A stretch of 64,000 bases of DNA, taken from Myxococcus guangdongensis (GTDB lineage: Bacteria > Myxococcota > Myxococcia > Myxococcales > Myxococcaceae). Both the position numbers and the translations under genes were made by a program. The stretch is from assembly GCF_024198255.1 (NCBI RefSeq), contig NZ_JAJVKW010000013.1, forward strand, positions 124,001-188,000. The letters are read 5' to 3'. This document shows positions 62,577-64,000 of this stretch, piece after piece. Position 1 is the first letter of the stretch; the number at the start of each line of letters is the position of its first letter. The notes under the pieces were generated by a model. The model was not told the origin of the DNA. It ran no database searches and saw only the letters and a program-made list of their open reading frames with translations.

Positions 62577-63902
62577 ATGCGAAGCCATTCGAAGCCTGTC
62601 CTGGCAGGGCTGTTCGTTTCGTGTCTGTTTCTCGCCGCTTGCGGTGATGAAACTTTGCAGTCGCGTCCCGGCGTCGATCCGGAGCAGGCCCGAGTGCCGG
62701 CCGAGTCCCCCCTTCGGGAGGGCTACGCCTGGACCCCGGGTGGCAAGCTCACGCCGGTGAAGTATGCCGAGGTGGAGGGCCTGGCCCTCTTCGAGGGAGA
62801 CATGGTGCTCGGCACGGTGGAGGAGATGGAGACCCGCCGCCAGAAGGTCGCGGCCCAGGGAGGTCTCGACGGCTCGGGGGTCCACGCCCAGGGCGTGGGC
62901 ATCACCGGGGCCAACTTCCGCTGGCCCAACTACCTGGTGCCCTACACCATCGACGCGAACGTGCCGAACCAGGGGCGCATCACGGACGCCATCAATCACT
63001 GGCAGGCCCGGACCCATCTGCGCTTCGTGCTGCGCACCGCGCTCAACGCGGCGCTGTATCCGGACTACATCCGCTTCCAGACCAGCACGGGGTGCAGCGC
63101 CCACGTCGGGCGAATCGGAGGAGCGCAAGGGGTATGGCTGGCCAACGAGTGCAGCACGGGCAACACCATCCATGAAATCGGGCATGCCCTGGGCCTCTGG
63201 CACGAGCAGTCGCGCGAAGACCGCAACAATTACGTGGTCGTCCGGATGGAGAACGTCACGCCCGGCTATGAGGGCAACTTCAACCAGCAGATCGCCGACG
63301 GCGACGACATCCTGGGCTACGACTATGGCTCCATCATGCACTATTCGAGGACGGCGTTCTCGAGGAACGGGCTGCCCACCATCGAGCCCCTGGGCGGACA
63401 GGCCATTGGCCAGCGCGACGCGTTGAGCATCACGGACGCGGCCTCCGTGGCACGGATGTACTCGCGGACCATCAGCCTGCGCGCCTCGAACGGCAATTAT
63501 GTGGTGGCCGAGAACGGCGGCGGCGGCACGGTGAACGCCAACCGCACCGCCGTGGGCGAGTGGGAGCGGCTCCGGCTGATGGACCGCAACGGTGACTCGC
63601 TGATGTCCGGCGACACCGTCTACCTGCAGACGCACAACGGCAACTACATCCAGGCCCTGAATGGCGGCGGCTCGAGGACGAACGCCACCCCCACGGCGCC
63701 CGGCGAGTGGGAGTCCTTCCGCATCACCAAGCGCTCCGGAAACATCCTGACCCCCATCAACACCGGGGACTCCGTGGCCCTGGAGATTGGCGGCCTGCTC
63801 ACCACCTACTACATGGTGGCCGAGTTCGGCGGCGGCGACATCGTGAACATCGACCGCACCGCCGTGGGCGCGTGGGAGCAGTTCATCATCACCTTCGAGT
63901 GA
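62577..63902 (+). CDS. Astacin-like zinc metalloprotease lipoprotein with fascin-like C-terminus
   Basis: 441 residues from ATG 62577 (AAAGGGGG upstream). Lipobox LAAC places the lipid Cys at 22. A propeptide-like region (to about 105) leads to an M12A-type domain at about 112-297, with zinc ligands H199, H203 and H209 in HEIGHALGLWHEQSRED and a Met-turn at GSIMHYSRTAFS (Met254). Residues about 298-441 form three related beta units (LRASNGNYVVAENGG, LQTHNGNYIQALNGG, YMVAEFGGG) of the fascin/beta-trefoil kind, probably for ligand binding. A secreted or surface protease, plausibly for predation or matrix turnover. Confidence 0.92.
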   Translation: MRSHSKPVLAGLFVSCLFLAACGDETLQSRPGVDPEQARVPAESPLREGYAWTPGGKLTPVKYAEVEGLALFEGDMVLGTVEEMETRRQKVAAQGGLDGSGVHAQGVGITGANFRWPNYLVPYTIDANVPNQGRITDAINHWQARTHLRFVLRTALNAALYPDYIRFQTSTGCSAHVGRIGGAQGVWLANECSTGNTIHEIGHALGLWHEQSREDRNNYVVVRMENVTPGYEGNFNQQIADGDDILGYDYGSIMHYSRTAFSRNGLPTIEPLGGQAIGQRDALSITDAASVARMYSRTISLRASNGNYVVAENGGGGTVNANRTAVGEWERLRLMDRNGDSLMSGDTVYLQTHNGNYIQALNGGGSRTNATPTAPGEWESFRITKRSGNILTPINTGDSVALEIGGLLTTYYMVAEFGGGDIVNIDRTAVGAWEQFIITFE

Positions 63903-63927
63903 GTCGCCCCCTGCCGGCCTGCCCTCC

Positions 63928-64000
63928 TCAGTTGTGGCAGGCCGCGCAGTTCGAGGCGCTGTACGCATAGCCGCCCGTCAAATCCCGGGGCCATTCGTTG
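63928..64000 (-). CDS. Protein with C-terminal CxxCH, 5' part cut by the window edge
   Basis: Only the last 23 codons before TGA (63930-63928) are visible. They read ...GGYAYSASNCAACHN, with a terminal CxxCH like that of the small secreted protein at 61557-61811 (IYSRNIACSTCHGEG). It converges on the astacin-like gene, 25 bp apart. The shared ending suggests a paralogue, but most of the gene is outside the window. Confidence 0.5.
   Translation of the reverse strand, partial: NEWPRDLTGGYAYSASNCAACHN

Overview
The window is high-GC bacterial DNA whose gene content is typical of a fruiting myxobacterium (Myxococcaceae, e.g. Myxococcus, Corallococcus or a relative). It has many secreted lipoproteins, right-handed beta-helix proteins, HExxH metalloproteases and an ECF sigma factor operon, together with a very large PKS/NRPS locus. 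The genus assignment is an inference from gene content; no rRNA or housekeeping marker is present.

Positions 1-16286 hold accessory and envelope genes. There is a HEAT-like fragment cut by the left edge, coupled to a Cys-rich protein, and a YWTD-propeller lipoprotein. Next comes a tightly overlapping four-gene operon (ECF sigma, zinc-binding anti-sigma with a DUF4384-like tail, secreted caspase-like protease with a possible outer-membrane barrel, beta-helix lipoprotein). Two further beta-helix/FN3 secreted proteins, a GST, a tail-anchored membrane protein, a lower-GC Schlafen/AlbA_2-type gene, a LuxR regulator and a secreted zinc protease with a seven-repeat C-terminus complete this part.

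Positions 16369-58549 (minus strand, read right to left) are a collinear seven-gene operon whose domain order matches the myxothiazol (mta) assembly line. mtaB is ACP-KS-AT-AT-DH-KR-ACP-KS-AT-DH-KR-ACP. mtaC is Cy-A(Cys)-PCP-Ox. mtaD is Cy-A(Cys, Ox inserted)-PCP-KS-AT-DH-KR-ACP. mtaE is KS-AT-MT-KR-ACP. mtaF is KS-AT-MT-ACP. mtaG is C-A(Gly, flavin monooxygenase inserted)-PCP-TE. A fumarylacetoacetate-hydrolase-fold enzyme follows 14 nt later. Reading AT and A signatures predicts a branched starter + malonyl + methylmalonyl, then two cysteines oxidised to thiazoles, then malonyl, methylmalonyl (reduced, O-methylated), malonyl (enol O-methylated) and glycine cleaved to a carboxamide, i.e. a bis-thiazole beta-methoxyacrylamide of the respiratory complex III inhibitor class. 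Most gene junctions overlap by 1-8 nt.

The points I find most unusual are: a 1.34-kb AT cassette with foreign-looking codon use repeated almost identically in mtaD and mtaF; both mtaB dehydratases lacking the Pro of HxxxGxxxxP; the FAH enzyme as a candidate amidoglycolate-lyase partner of mtaG; and conserved acidic C-terminal tails that precede every TubC-type docking domain.

Positions 58550-64000 hold the mta leader and upstream gap, a LysR/aldo-keto reductase divergent pair, a hypothetical Cys/His protein, two small secreted proteins with a C-terminal CxxCH (one cut by the right edge), a small secreted protein and an astacin-like lipoprotein protease. No tRNA, rRNA, CRISPR array, insertion sequence or phosphopantetheinyl transferase was seen.
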